The notes below the pieces were generated by a model. It saw only the letters and a list, made by a program, of their open reading frames with translations, was not told the DNA's origin and did not search any database. Below are positions 35,414 through 46,102 of a stretch of DNA of 64,000 nucleotides, piece after piece (the first letter of the stretch is position 1; every line of letters begins with the position of its first letter). Made by a program: the position numbers and the translations under genes. Source of the stretch: Siphonodentalium dalli (Eukaryota; Mollusca; Scaphopoda; Gadilida; Siphonodentaliidae); NCBI GenBank assembly GCA_032622095.1, contig CP136068.1, positions 51,520,443-51,584,442 of the forward strand, given 5' to 3'.

Positions 35414-36086
35414 AATATAAAATATGTAAACACCTGTGAAAATGCCAATGGTGAAGCAGGCTGCAGCTGTAAGCTCGAAACTGAAGCCCTGACTTTCAAG
35501 AATGGCTTAATAAAATTCAACAGCTTCAGCAGCATGGTATTTCTTCTGGTCGTCTCACTGGAATTAGCTTAAGAGCCACTTGGGTTACCATTAAGGGCTC
35601 TTTTGTACGAGGCCCTAAGACTTGCCATTCTTTTCTTCACTTCTTCCACTACAAAATTAATTTATGAGAAGTTACAAAAGCACACAATTCATTCAAACTT
35701 TACAAATATGTATAACATTGATAATAAGCTACTTGTGTGATTATACTCATGTGGTATGCAAGTGTTGCACTTAATATATATACATGTAAATGCTTTATTA
35801 GGTACATTTGACATTTTTTTTAAATGTTCAAATGCAATGGAATGCCAACATGTATTTGTCTGCTGCTGTGGTTGAATATCATAACAAATACTTCAAGTGG
35901 TGTCTGTGTATATAGCAGATGTTGAAGCCAATGACTGTTCTAAAAAAAAAAATATATTCTTTTTTTGTCAGCCTCGGAGTTCAAAATCAACAGCCAGGTA
36001 TTAAATTCCCATGTACCCCAATGTTGCCATAGATAATTATTAATATCCCAAATTATTATAAAAAGAGGCCAGCTAGGATAGGTTAC
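35414..36086. other. Unassigned sequence; small foldback relic at 35970-36045
   Basis: Mostly featureless AT-rich DNA. 35970-36045 resembles half of the small foldback at 13262-13395 (CATGTACCCCAATGTTGCC). Confidence 0.4.
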
Positions 36087-36264
36087 AATATACTAACATG
36101 AGTGAAATTTTTCTTACAAAAAAGTTATTTGATTGGGATAAAGTGAGTTTTAACTTTGAAATGATACCTTAAAATGTTGAGGTATCATTTCAAAGTTAAA
36201 ACTCACTTTATCCCACTCGAATACAACTTTTTTGTAAGAACAATTTTGCTCATGTTAGTATATT
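36087..36264. repeat. Long near-perfect palindrome, ~83-bp arms, 10-base loop
   Basis: Left arm 36087-36169 and right arm 36180-36264 are complementary, with about six or seven differences concentrated in the middle. The loop is TAAAATGTTG. Key phrases: AACTTTGAAATGATACCT and its complement. No family was identified and the structure occurs once in this window. Confidence 0.85.
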
Positions 36265-37134
36265 TTAATCTGCCCGACGACCCTACAATAAATTTCAACA
36301 AACCCAGCAATATATTAGGCATGCTCAGAATCAGAGTGAAAGTGATAATGTCCCAATGTATCTTTCGAAAATTGTCTCATTTTCTAATAATTTGAGATAA
36401 AGTCAATTTTTAGAAATCGCGTTCCAATCATTGGATTCAACAACTGTGTATAGATCAAAGATCATAAGTGTATGAGATTATTACATTGGGTTGAACTAAC
36501 ATGTAAATGCATGAAGAAATTAAATATGAGAATTCTAACTAGATTTACAATTCCCCTTCCGATTGGTATATTTTCAAATCGGCCCATTCTTTCCCCGTTT
36601 CTAAATTTGTTATTTCATGGACCTCAGTTGACAGGGCAGTTTCCACATTGTACTTGCTACCTTCTACACAAATGACAGCAACATGTATGCTCACAACCTA
36701 CATACGTGTACTGCATCCCTAAAAATGTACCCGAATCGAAGTGTAGCTCTTAACAATTGAGCATGGTTCAGATGTTTTCTATGGAGTGGTACAGTCGATT
36801 TGCTTGAGATATTCGGCGATGTGAGTAGCATACTGTATTCCTCCAGTTCCTTAATACTAACTTCATTCACACCCCCAATCAAGTACATAATATACATGTA
36901 CCTTTAAACATTGGACAAGATCAAAGCAATGAAAAATATTTTGAAAATAACATTTAGATCAACATTTGAACTTAAAGCCCACTTAATATTTGAATCACCA
37001 GATCACATTATATCCCATATGAGAGAGGAAGCTCCAAAATAACTTTTGTGTGCCGAGAAGAATTTGTCTACTCTAGGGCATGGCAAAATATGCCATCTGT
37101 GGTAATTCCAAATAAAAGGTCAGACACCACGTCT
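36265..37134. other. Unassigned AT-rich sequence
   Basis: No arrays, inverted repeats or exon-like segments seen. About 36820-36890 has a phrase (TACTGTATTCCTCCAGTTCCTTAATACTAAC) loosely like one in the duplicated block near 32640. Confidence 0.35.
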
Positions 37135-37603
37135 CCCGTATCGAGGTGGCTTTTTGGGACGTTGGCTTTTTTTAACATCAAAGAAGTCAAAATTTACTGC
37201 CAATAGCGGATATCCTGCGTGTTCTCAAATGTGAGTCACACACCAGGTATCATCAGATTCTTTTGAAGATTGCTCAATTTATCATGGCATAACTCCATAA
37301 AAAATCATCGGACTGTGACAAAATTTAAACTTCTCAATGTGAACCACATATTAAATATAAAAAAATTCTGTTGAACATTGCTCAAGTTACCATGCGAACA
37401 ATCCGAAAACAGTGATTTCTAAGTTGAAAAAGGGTCATAACTCAGGGCTCATAACTCAGGCAAAAATAATCAGACCGTGACCAAATATGAACTTGACCTG
37501 CATCTTCTAAAATGTAAACTAGGTACCATATATCGAGGAAATTTGTTAAATTATTGTTCAAATTACCATGCGGACAAAAGAAGCAATTTCTAAGTCAAAT
37601 GAA
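37135..37603 (+). mobile_element. Pearl-like core units (fragment)
   Basis: About three degenerate units, with CATGGCATAACTCC or GGTCATAACTCAGG, ATCGGACTGTGACAAAA or ATCAGACCGTGACCAAA, and AACTTGACCTGCAT. They resemble the complement of the cores at 30866-31520 and those at 42170-42330. No terminal hairpin or microsatellite was seen, so a fragment. Confidence 0.55.
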
Positions 37604-37995
37604 AGTGTCAATGACACTGTAGCTCAACTTGGAAAGGGAATAATTTAATGTATTACAGTCAATGGAGCGATTAGGAATGTGGAAAGTTGAATGTCTAATA
37701 CTAGTTTATCAACATGAATAGATATATATATATATAAGTAAAATCTAAGATGGTTGCTGGCGGCCATGTTTTCCAATAAAATTCAAAAACATTTGATAGC
37801 TGTAGTCATGCAAAGAGTAAAATCCAAGATGGCTGCCGGTGGCCATGTTTTTTGGCCAAATAACCCCAAAATTACTCGTTCCCATCTACATGTCAATATT
37901 AACATCCATGACAAATTTCATGATGATCAGACGAACAATACGACCTGTAGCCCGTGCTAATGGGCTGAATTTTGAAATCCAAGATGGCCGCTGGT
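37604..37995 (-). mobile_element. Truncated inverted copy of the 20162-22377 element
   Basis: It starts with AAAGTGTCAATGACACTGTAG, the terminal hairpin, then the unique subterminal stretch in reverse orientation (CAACTTGGAAAGGGAATAA...). It continues with one and a half core units (CAAGATGGCTGCCGGTGGCC, ACTCGTTCCCATCTACATG, GACCTGTAGCCCGTGC) and breaks off at 37995. Confidence 0.85.
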
Positions 37996-38977
37996 TCTCA
38001 TAAGACAATGGAAGAAACTACAACAACGAACCAACCAACCAATGGCAAAGCCCTCTGAGACTAGTGAATAACATACCGGTACTGATAGTTTGGTCTTACA
38101 ATCCAAAATAGCTTACAAGTCATTTGGCAGGGGTGTGAGATATTTATAGAATAATTGTGCATCAGCACAATTAAAGTGTGCTTTGCTGCAATAGTACCCT
38201 TAAAATAAATCTTTGAGAATTCTTTGGAGAGAAAATTCAAAAGTGTTGCTGATGAAATCAGGTTACTACATTCACAGATGTTCGTTGTTTTGGACCAGGA
38301 ATTACCAACCAACCCCATTTGAACAGATCTGAATCTGTTTCATCTATGTACTTTTCATTGAATGGAAGTGTCCCTAACTTTTCACCTTTTTGGTGATTAC
38401 ATATTTCAACAAGTCTTAATCCAATCACCCAAAAAGGCCTGATGTTTCAGAAAAGAGGATAGTATAGAAGATTCACACTGGCGTCCGGTTTCACATAACA
38501 TCTCAAGTTACTACCATCTAGCCATGTAGAACCAGGGTTAAAACTCGATCAGGTCTTAATTAGTAATACAAAATTGGAAAACAGACATGGGCATTCTCAG
38601 TCTCCTTACAGTCAACATCTAGGAAAGTGACCACTCTCATATGTACATGTTTACATGACTTCAGCAGCATGCATAGATCTATGGGTGGATCAGTTATAAA
38701 TTTTGCCTTATTTGAACATGTGAATATTAATGATTTTTCACAAAATGGGCATTCCCCCTTCATTCATGAAATCAGTTAGAGTTCCAGTGTCATCAGACGT
38801 AATTGAAACGGAGTCTGGATATTAACTTGCATTCTCATTGTTACTGTTCAGATAATATACAACATCAAAGAAACAGCAGGCAACACATTCTGCAAATACA
38901 ATTTGGATTATATCTAGGACTTATAGTACAGAGGCCAAAACCACAAAAAACCTCTAGAAGTCACTTTCGTCGACATA
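37996..38977. other. Mostly unassigned; weak pearl-like traces
   Basis: A few phrases (CCCCATTTGAACAGATCTGAATC, AAAAGGCCTGATG) are inverted matches to AGCTCACC-family cores, so eroded copies may be present. The 127-codon frame starting at 38803 runs into the element at 39001 and is not a gene. Confidence 0.35.
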
Positions 38978-40149
38978 TATGGGATGCCAAATTGACATTT
39001 AACACCCCCGACTGTACAATCAGAGAGGATTTTTCTTATTTTTGTAGTAGCAGAAAACCTGAATTTTCTAAGTCCAAAAAGGGGCGTAACTCTGGAAAAA
39101 ATGGGCGGACGAAACCACGGCTATGGGGAAATCTTGTCCCCCCGGCTGGTCTATTGGCATACCAAAGATCAACTGAATTGAGTTAGCGAAACCAAAGTTT
39201 TGAGTTGAAACGTTCGTATGCCACAGAAAACTGAATTTTCTAAGTCCAAAAAGGGGCGTAACTCTGGAAAAAATGGGCGGACGAAACCGCAGTTATGGGG
39301 AAATCTTGTCCCCCCGGCTGGTCTATTAGCATACCAAAGATCAACTGAATTGAGTTAGCGAAACCAAAGTTATGAGTTGAAACGTTCGTATGGACGGAAG
39401 GACAGAAGGACGGACGGAAGGACGGACGGAGGGCTTCACTATATACCCCCAAATCTCCATCGGAGATCGGGGGCATAATAAATAATAGAGCTTAAGCGCA
39501 ATAAGGAAATTCCTTATAAGCGCAATAAGGAATGTCTTATTGCGCTTACGCAATAAGGAATATTCTTTATTCCGCTTAAGCGCAATTAGGAATATTCTTA
39601 TTGCGTTAAGCGCAATTAGATCTTCCCTTATTGCGCTTAAGCGCAATTACATCCTTATTGCGCTTAAGCGCAATTAATATCTCCCTCATGAGATCACCCC
39701 TCTGCAAATAGTAGAATTATCCCATATTTGCTCTACCCATTGTATCATGGACTACACCATTTGAATTATAGGGAGTTTATGTAATGTGGCTAATTGCGCT
39801 TAAGCGCAATAAGGAATATTCCTTAAGCGCAATTAGCTCTTATTGCGCTTAAGCACAATAAGAATATTCCTTATTGCGCTGCACTTAAGCGCAATAAGAA
39901 TACTTCTTATTGCGCAATAAGATATTCCTTATTGCGCTTAAGCGCAATTAGATCTTCCCTTATTGAGCTTTAGCGCAATAAGGAATCCCTGTTTGTGTTT
40001 TTTGTGTTTTTCAGTTTTGGGGACCTACCACCCCAGGTCTGGGACACCCACCCGGGACCGTAAGTTTTTTCCACCCAGGTCTGGGACACCCACCCCCAAA
40101 ATCTTGTAAATTCATACTTATTTATTAAATGTCAATTTGGCTTCCCATA
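38978..40149. mobile_element. Palindrome-array element, GCGCTTAAGCGC type, copy 1
   Basis: The ends TATGGGATGCCAAATTGAC(ATTTAA) at 38978 and their complement, finishing TTGGCTTCCCATA at 40149, define it. A pearl-like element is nested near the left end (39001-39479). The interior 39484-39995 is an irregular array of two palindromes, GCGCTTAAGCGC (often extended to AATTGCGCTTAAGCGCAATT) and GGAATATTCC, alternating with short spacers. A direct repeat of CAGGTCTGGGACACCCACCC follows near the right end. No coding capacity. Confidence 0.82.
39001..39479 (+). mobile_element. Pearl-like element, CCCCCGACTGTACAATC family, copy 1
   Basis: 5' ACACCCCCGACTGTACAATC. Then about two core units of about 175 bp (CAGAAAACCTGAATTTTCTAAG; GGGCGTAACTCTGG; CCCCCGGCTGGTCTATT). 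An (ACGG)n/(AAGGACGG)n microsatellite at about 39390-39430 follows, then the 3' hairpin ATCTCC-atc-GGAGAT flanked by CCCC/GGGG and ending GGGGGCATAATA. This is the full pearl layout in the forward orientation. Confidence 0.88.
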
Positions 40150-41490
40150 GACATATGAATGTATATATTAACTAAAACCTTTTCTACTGTATAAAGGGAC
40201 ACCTCAGGGTCATCCACGCCCGGTAGTCAAAACGTACGGGTGTGCAGGGCCATACAAGGGGGATAACTCCATCTCCCATAGAAAAAAAATCTAAAAATTA
40301 GATAATTGGTCTCTATCCATTGACAACACTTTTTAAAGATGAGATTTTTAGCTTATTTCATCTAAATAGATATATGTAAAGATGTACTAATATGTATTGA
40401 GCTGAAAAAGGATATTTGTTTTAGACATTAAAGTCATGTTCAGATATTTTTATAGGAAAAATGGTAAATTTTTAGTCATTTTCTACTGATGTTCCTTTAA
40501 CATTATGTATTTTTGTCTGCAGGGCATATTGATTTACGTATTCCATCAAAAACAAACATGTATTCCAGAAACATACTTTTAGCCTTTAAAGTCATTAGCT
40601 TCACTCCCGGTGGGTATATATTTGATGTCAGACAGAACTGTGCCCGATATACCACAAGAAAGGTAATAAAAAACTAGAAAGAAAACCCCAATGTGGCATA
40701 GTATTAGTGTGGTACTCGCCCTGTATTAAATTGTTGAAAACTGCGATCAGAGTAAGAAATCTTCTCAGATACTAACACATTTTCGGAGCGAATCAGCGCG
40801 CGGATGTCATGGAATGATATTCGGAGGAAATCGGAACCGCCCGAATAACGACGATCGGCTGGCACGCACGATTGGGAGAACAGCCAAAACAATAGCCGGC
40901 ATGTCGGTAATCACGAAAGTAGATTCAACAAAAAGAGAGAAAAAAAAACTAAATAATAGGGGGCCTATCATAGTTTTTGCATTCAAGTTTTCTAAGTCAA
41001 ATGTCGACAATTAATTGGCAACTAACAAAGTTTTCACACTCTGACTCTGCATATATATTTATATATATATATATATATATATGGATTTTTTTGCAAATTT
41101 ATGAGAGAATGAGTAGGCCTACGTATTCACAGTGTGCAAAAGACGATTGGCACATCTCCAAAATTATCCAGGTAAACAAATCTGGGAATTCTGCTTTCTA
41201 ATCTAACGTCAACATATTTGGCCTAATACAAGGTGAAGTTATCTGCATGCGAATTATTGACTTCTGTAAATGTAAATTATAAGCAATATCTGACATCACA
41301 ATAGACCAATTGTGCTGAGCTAGATCGATTGGTCTTCCTGACACTGTTGTAAGAGATTTCTTGAATATTGAAATTTTGTTTGCTTGAAGATTTGTTAAAA
41401 TTTATTATGAATATACCAGCAAAAAATTATACATTGTCTTTCATTAGTTTCAAAATAAATCAGAATAATTTTTTTACAAAAAAATGGTTG
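40150..41490. other. Unassigned sequence with a TA microsatellite
   Basis: An AT dinucleotide run lies at about 41051-41082. The rest has no repeat edges I can define. The opposing small frames at 40704-41014 overlap each other and have no supporting signals. Confidence 0.4.
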
Positions 41491-41493
41491 TAA

Positions 41494-42075
41494 CTTGAAA
41501 GAACAATTTAAAGTAGGCCTACTCCCTTTATCCAAGATTCATGCTGGCTGTGAAAGACCGATCGGTGTATTTTAGCCCGATCGGTATATTTTAGCCCGAT
41601 TGGGCTATTATTGATTGATCGGTGGTTCACCCAGACCTGTAGGATATGCACGCTATAGCATATAGATAAGGCGTTTCATGTAATACTATGGGAGGCCCAT
41701 TTCACTTGAAAGAACAATTTAGAGTAGGCCTACTCCCTTTATCCAAGATTCAGGCTGGCTGTGAAAGACCGATCAGTCTATTTTAGCCCGATCGGGCTAT
41801 TATTGATTGATCGGTGGTTCACCCAGACCTGTAGGATATGCACACTATAGCACATAGATAAGGCGTTTCATGTATGGGAGGCCTATTTCACTTGAAAGAA
41901 CAATTTAGAGTCATGTAGGCCTACTCCTTTATCCAAAATTCAAGCTGGCTGTGAAAGACCGATCAGTCTATTTTAGCCTGATCGGTCTATTTTAGCCTGA
42001 TCGGGCTATTATTGATTGATCGCTGGTTCACCCAGATCTGTAGGATATGTGCGTTATAACATATAAACAAGTGCA
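41494..42075 (+). repeat. Three tandem ~190-210-bp units rich in CCGATCGG palindromes
   Basis: Units start CTTGAAAGAACAATTTA at about 41494, 41705 and 41891. Each contains TAGGCCTACTCC, one to three copies of the palindrome-like GCCCGATCGG(GC) and the phrase GGTTCACCCAGACCTGTAGG. The ends of units one and two include TATGGGAGGCC, reminiscent of the ends of the palindrome-array elements. Units differ by small indels. Confidence 0.85.
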
Positions 42076-42087
42076 CCGCTAGGCGGA

Positions 42088-42655
42088 GGTAACGCCCCCG
42101 ACTGTACAATCAGAGAAACTTTCTGGTTAAGCGCTATAAAAATGCCACATGTTGTTCTATATTAGCTTCAAATTTGGTCTGGTGCCACAAAAATAGAAGG
42201 AAAACTGAATTTTCTAAAAAAAAACTGAATTTTTTAAGTCGAAAAAGGGTCATAACTCTCACAAAAATTATCCGATTGAACCGAAATTTTACCTTGACCT
42301 GTATTGCGATATTGGTAATACACAAAAAAACGGGTTTTGCAAATAAACAATCCAAAATCAAGTTATCATCTGGAAACCAAAAAAAGTAGCAGAAAACCTG
42401 AATTTTCTAAGTCCAAAAAGGGGCGTAACTCTGGAAAAAATGGGCGGACGAAACCGCAGTTATGGGGACATCTTGTCCCCCCGGCTGGTCTATTGGCATA
42501 CCAAAGATCAACTGAATTGAATTAGCGAAACCAAAGTTATGAGTTGAAATGTTCGTACGGACGGAAGGACGGACGGAAGGACGGACGGAAGGACGGACGG
42601 ACAGAGGGCTCCACTATATACCCCCAAATCTCCATCGGAGATCGGGGGCATAATA
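42088..42655 (+). mobile_element. Pearl-like element, CCCCCGACTGTACAATC family, copy 2
   Basis: 5' ACGCCCCCGACTGTACAATC. Then a diverged core (42190-42330, GGGTCATAACTCTC), one full core (42390-42550) nearly identical to that of copy 1, an ACGG/AAGG microsatellite (42555-42602) and the same 3' hairpin ending GGGGGCATAATA. Opposing short open frames across the microsatellite are artefacts. Confidence 0.88.
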
Positions 42656-42664
42656 AGGTATTTC

Positions 42665-44072
42665 TATGGGAGGCCAAATTCACATTTAATAATGAATTGC
42701 GCTTAAGCGCAAATACCATATATTGTGCTTAATTGACGGATGGAGATATTTTCACAGGATACCCACCGCCAAGGCCAACCGTGTCTTTAAGCGCAAATAG
42801 GGCATTTACACTTAAGTGTAATCAATTGCGCTTAAGCGCAATCAATTGCGCTTGAGCGTAATTGTGACTACTATCTAACCTACCCATAAACTATTAGCAT
42901 TACCTGGTGTATCACCTAGCAACACAAGATGAGCATTGGGCTAATTTTGACCTGTACTCAACAGTCAACTGTGAGTATGTGTTCAACAAGGAGAATCCCT
43001 AATTACATATTATCAGCATTCCTCTATCCAAAGAATTGATGTCGCCTTCCCGGAACTCTAGTAAGTTTTTGTATGATGTTTTTAATGTATTTTTGCACAG
43101 ATTTTAGCCTTTACTATGGTAATATCCTATACATGCATGCGGTGTCACGGCATGAGGGCTTTCTTACCTCATACAGTAATGCTCTAATTAATCGACTTCT
43201 TATCCACAGCAGAATTATGGGTAACTTTTCAGGATTTAGTCGGAAATATGGCTTGTTGCCATTCATCGAAAAGCTCTCGAGAGCTTTCCGATGAATGGCA
43301 ACAACCATATTTCCGACTAAATCCTGAAAAGTTATGCATAATTCTGCTGTGGTTAAGGAGTCGATTAATTAGAGCATTACTGCGTGGTTTACTTATTGAC
43401 TTAAATCAGGCTGAAATCAGGGGGGAAAAACCCTATTTTCATATTATCTGTATCGGATGCATCCCTGTCCAAAAAATGGTGTGTAATTACTGGAGCTTTG
43501 GTGTCTCAGTCCTGGAGCTCTAGTTTTTCTTTTTAAATCAGCATCTCTTTCACAAATCTATAGTATTTCCATGATCATATAGTGTGAATGTGGTGTCACC
43601 AAGGGCTTGCTTCCCTCATATGGTGTGCCTGTATACTCGAAAATTGAAGAAAATCAATGTCGCCCCTACTAATACAGAAAGTAATGCTATTGCAAGTAGC
43701 CCCAACTTATATATACCGAAGATAATATAATACTATCACGAGTTGCTCCAACTAAAACAGAAGGTGATACTATTGCGAGTCAGCCATTTTGATAAAGAAG
43801 TTGGGATAGCTCCCTACCCATCCAAACCAATGAAACCAAGAGGTGACATGTCAATAGGAGTTAATGCCAAGTTATGGAGAAACCTATTTATTCACCAGTG
43901 GTGTTTTGTTACATATAACCATGAATTGCGCTTAAGCGCAATGATTGCGCTTAAGAGAAATTGATTGCACTTAAGCGCAATTGATTGCACTTAAGCGCAA
44001 TTGATTTCGCTTAAGAGCAATTGATTGCGCTCAAGCACAATTAATTATTAAACGTGAATTTGGCCTCCCATA
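42665..44072. mobile_element. Palindrome-array element, GCGCTTAAGCGC type, copy 2
   Basis: The ends TATGGGAGGCCAAATTCAC and GTGAATTTGGCCTCCCATA are perfect inverted repeats. Palindrome clusters sit next to both ends (42699-42860 and 43922-44050), containing GCGCTTAAGCGC and drifted forms. The middle carries a fragment of the repeat at 9837 (42734-42790), a long palindrome (43174-43382), and phrases that recur around 45600 (CATATGAGGGAAGC). No coding capacity. Confidence 0.8.
43174..43382. repeat. Spacer-free palindrome, ~104-bp arms, centred on CTCGAG
   Basis: The arms 43174-43278 and 43279-43382 are complementary, with about six differences by eye. The centre is AAGCTCTCGAGAGCTT with no loop. 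Outer ends read CAGTAATGCTCTAATTAATC and its complement. Open frames crossing the centre on both strands are mirror images and not genes. Confidence 0.92.
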
Positions 44073-44271
44073 CATTTCATGTATGGGAGACCCATTTCAT
44101 ATTTATTATTCATTTACGATCAAGCGCAAATATTTCACAAAATAACATCTATCATTTGCGCTTCAGTGTAAATCATTTGCACAAATAAAAATTAATATGC
44201 ATTGATATCACCCCCCTGAATTAATTTTAAATGGCACAGACCCACCATATGAGGGAAGCAACACCCCCAGT
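44073..44271. repeat. Further palindrome-family fragment
   Basis: TATGGGAGACCCATTTCATATTTATT at 44086 is a variant of the family's end, followed by AAGCGCAAAT and TTGCGCTTCAG remnants. An AACACCCCC phrase and CATATGAGGGAAGC precede the next element. Confidence 0.5.
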
Positions 44272-45456
44272 CAGGGATGTGGCTAGAGGGGGGGGGGGTG
44301 TGGGGGGGGGGTGTCTCACCCCCCCCAGCAGAGAGCTATATTTTCAATAGTTGGAAATTTCATACCTGCCACAACGAAATTTCACACCAACAATAGGTTG
44401 AAAATGTTCTTGTAGTTTGATTATAAAACAATTTATTGGGGGAATTTATTGTTTTTCGACCAATATTTGCATATGTTCCTATTTTTGGTCAAAATTTTTG
44501 ACAGAAATGGTCATCAGTTGGAAATTTTCCAACCTTATGGGGGGTGACAGGTTGGAAATTTCCAACACTTGGAAAGCTTGTGTCCTGGTCTCTCCCCCGT
44601 GGCCAGTCAAAAACTTCTAGTTAATTTAAGAAAACAATATTGTCATACAATTGGTCAACATTGTCATTGGAATTGTCATCAGTTGGAAAATTTCCAACCT
44701 AAGTGGGGGTGTAGGGTTTGAAATTTCGAACAGTAGGAAGGCTTGAGGCTAGTCTAGATGTTAGGATTTTGCGATTTTCTTGTTCAGATTTCAAAATTTT
44801 CGCACACCGGGCCGAACCATGGTCGGCCCGGTGCGTCATTGCCCCATTCACATGGCCAATACCAAACTGCTAATTAGTTTAGCAAAACAATATTTTACTA
44901 CATTTGGTCAAACTTGTAGACATAAATGGTCATCAGTTGAAGAATTTTCCAAACTGAGGGGGAGTATGAGGTTTGAAATTTCCAACACTAGGAAAGCTTC
45001 AGTTGAGGCCAGTCTTGATGCTAGGATTTGCGATTTTCTTGTATAGTTTTCAAAATTTTCTCACACCGGGCCGAACAACCATGGTCGGCCCGGTGTTTCC
45101 TGGTCTGTTGTCGGTAGCTGTGTGCATTTGTCTGGAATTAGATCACTAGTTGTTTTTTTGGGGGGCAATTTTCAGGTTAAAATATCTTAATGTTCTCATA
45201 CTGGGAAAATAGAAGCATGGCTTATGAATATATAGGAAATTTGGCCTGAGCATGAGGTACAAGGGGGGGGTGTGCAAATGGAAATATGCAAAAAGTTGTG
45301 TTGGTACGATTCCGACTCAAGGGGGGGTGCAAATGGAATTATGCAAAAAAGTTGTGTCGGTGTGATTCCGACTCAAGGGGGGGGGGGGGGGGGGGTGCAG
45401 TTGGAAATTCCCAAGGTGGACACCCCCCCAGCGGAGACCCTCTAGCCACATCCCTG
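44272..45456. mobile_element. Element with CAGGGATGTGGCTAGA ends and long G runs
   Basis: CAGGGATGTGGCTAGAGGG at 44272 and its complement, ending TAGCCACATCCCTG at 45456, are the termini. Just inside are exceptional G/C runs: 44286-44330 (G runs of 11-12 and about 10, then eight C) and 45376-45395 (about 20 G). The interior repeats a unit of about 230-250 bp three times, with TCATCAGTTGGAAAATTTCC, AACACTTGGAAAGCTTG and CCGGGCCGAACCATGGTCGGCCCGG (a palindrome seen near 44808 and 45067). Related to the ends of 17107-19078. Non-coding. Confidence 0.72.
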
Positions 45457-45905
45457 CCCCCAGTAACCACAATATCTCTTTTATGGACCATGGAAATGGT
45501 AGAGATATGTGCAGGATATATCTCTTTTATAAAATATACTAGATCTCTGGGATGGAGACACAAATTATTGGGGACAGGGATGCTGATAATACAAAAATTG
45601 GGGGTTTTCCCCAATTTCAAGTCAATAATAACACCATATGAGGGAAGCGAGTCCCCAGTAACCCCGAATTCCATATTTATGGAAATGGTATATATCTGTG
45701 TAGGAGATGTCCCTTTAATAAAATATACTAGAGCTCTGGGAGTGAGGCACCAATTCTTGGGACACCAGGGACAGAGATGCTGATGTATACATATGGATAT
45801 GTTTTTCTTCAATGTTTCAGTATTATATGGGGCTACTACTATGGGTCCATGATAATATACTATGAGATGGACTCTATCATTCGCAATCAGAGGGAAGTAA
45901 GGGAG
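45457..45905 (+). repeat. Direct duplication of a ~130-bp unit
   Basis: The phrases AGTAACC...GGAAATGGTA, AAAATATACTAGA(T/G)CTCTGGGA and GACAGGGATGCTGAT / GACAGAGATGCTGAT occur twice (about 45465-45592 and 45655-45785). The duplication explains the long minus-strand open frame 45339-45992, whose peptide also repeats. Confidence 0.75.
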
Positions 45906-46102
45906 TGTTAGGTATTTTCGCTTAAGCGCAAATATATTGATAGACATATACTTGCGCTTAAGCGCAAATGATTCATTTTCAACTAATTGCACTTATAAAG
46001 CGTAAATAATAACGCTTAAGCATAAATCAGTTAGGCTTATTGTAATCATTTACGCTTAAGCGTAATTGACTTACGCGTTATCATAATACATTGGAATTAT
46101 AT
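45906..46102. repeat. GCGCTTAAGCGC palindrome cluster, partly decayed
   Basis: CGCTTAAGCGC occurs at about 45919 and 45954. Drifted forms follow (ACGCTTAAGCATAAA, TTACGCTTAAGCGTAA). No end sequence is next to it, so either a fragment or the remote end of a nested element. Confidence 0.75.

Noticed and set aside
38803-39186. 127-codon plus-strand frame
   Set aside because: Its second half lies in a pearl-like element (39001 onward) also present at 42390-42525. The first half has no supporting signal.
45339-45992. 217-codon minus-strand open frame, the longest in the window
   Set aside because: It crosses the end of one transposon, a G run (read as a Pro run) and a directly duplicated unit. 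Its peptide repeats follow the DNA duplication. No domain.
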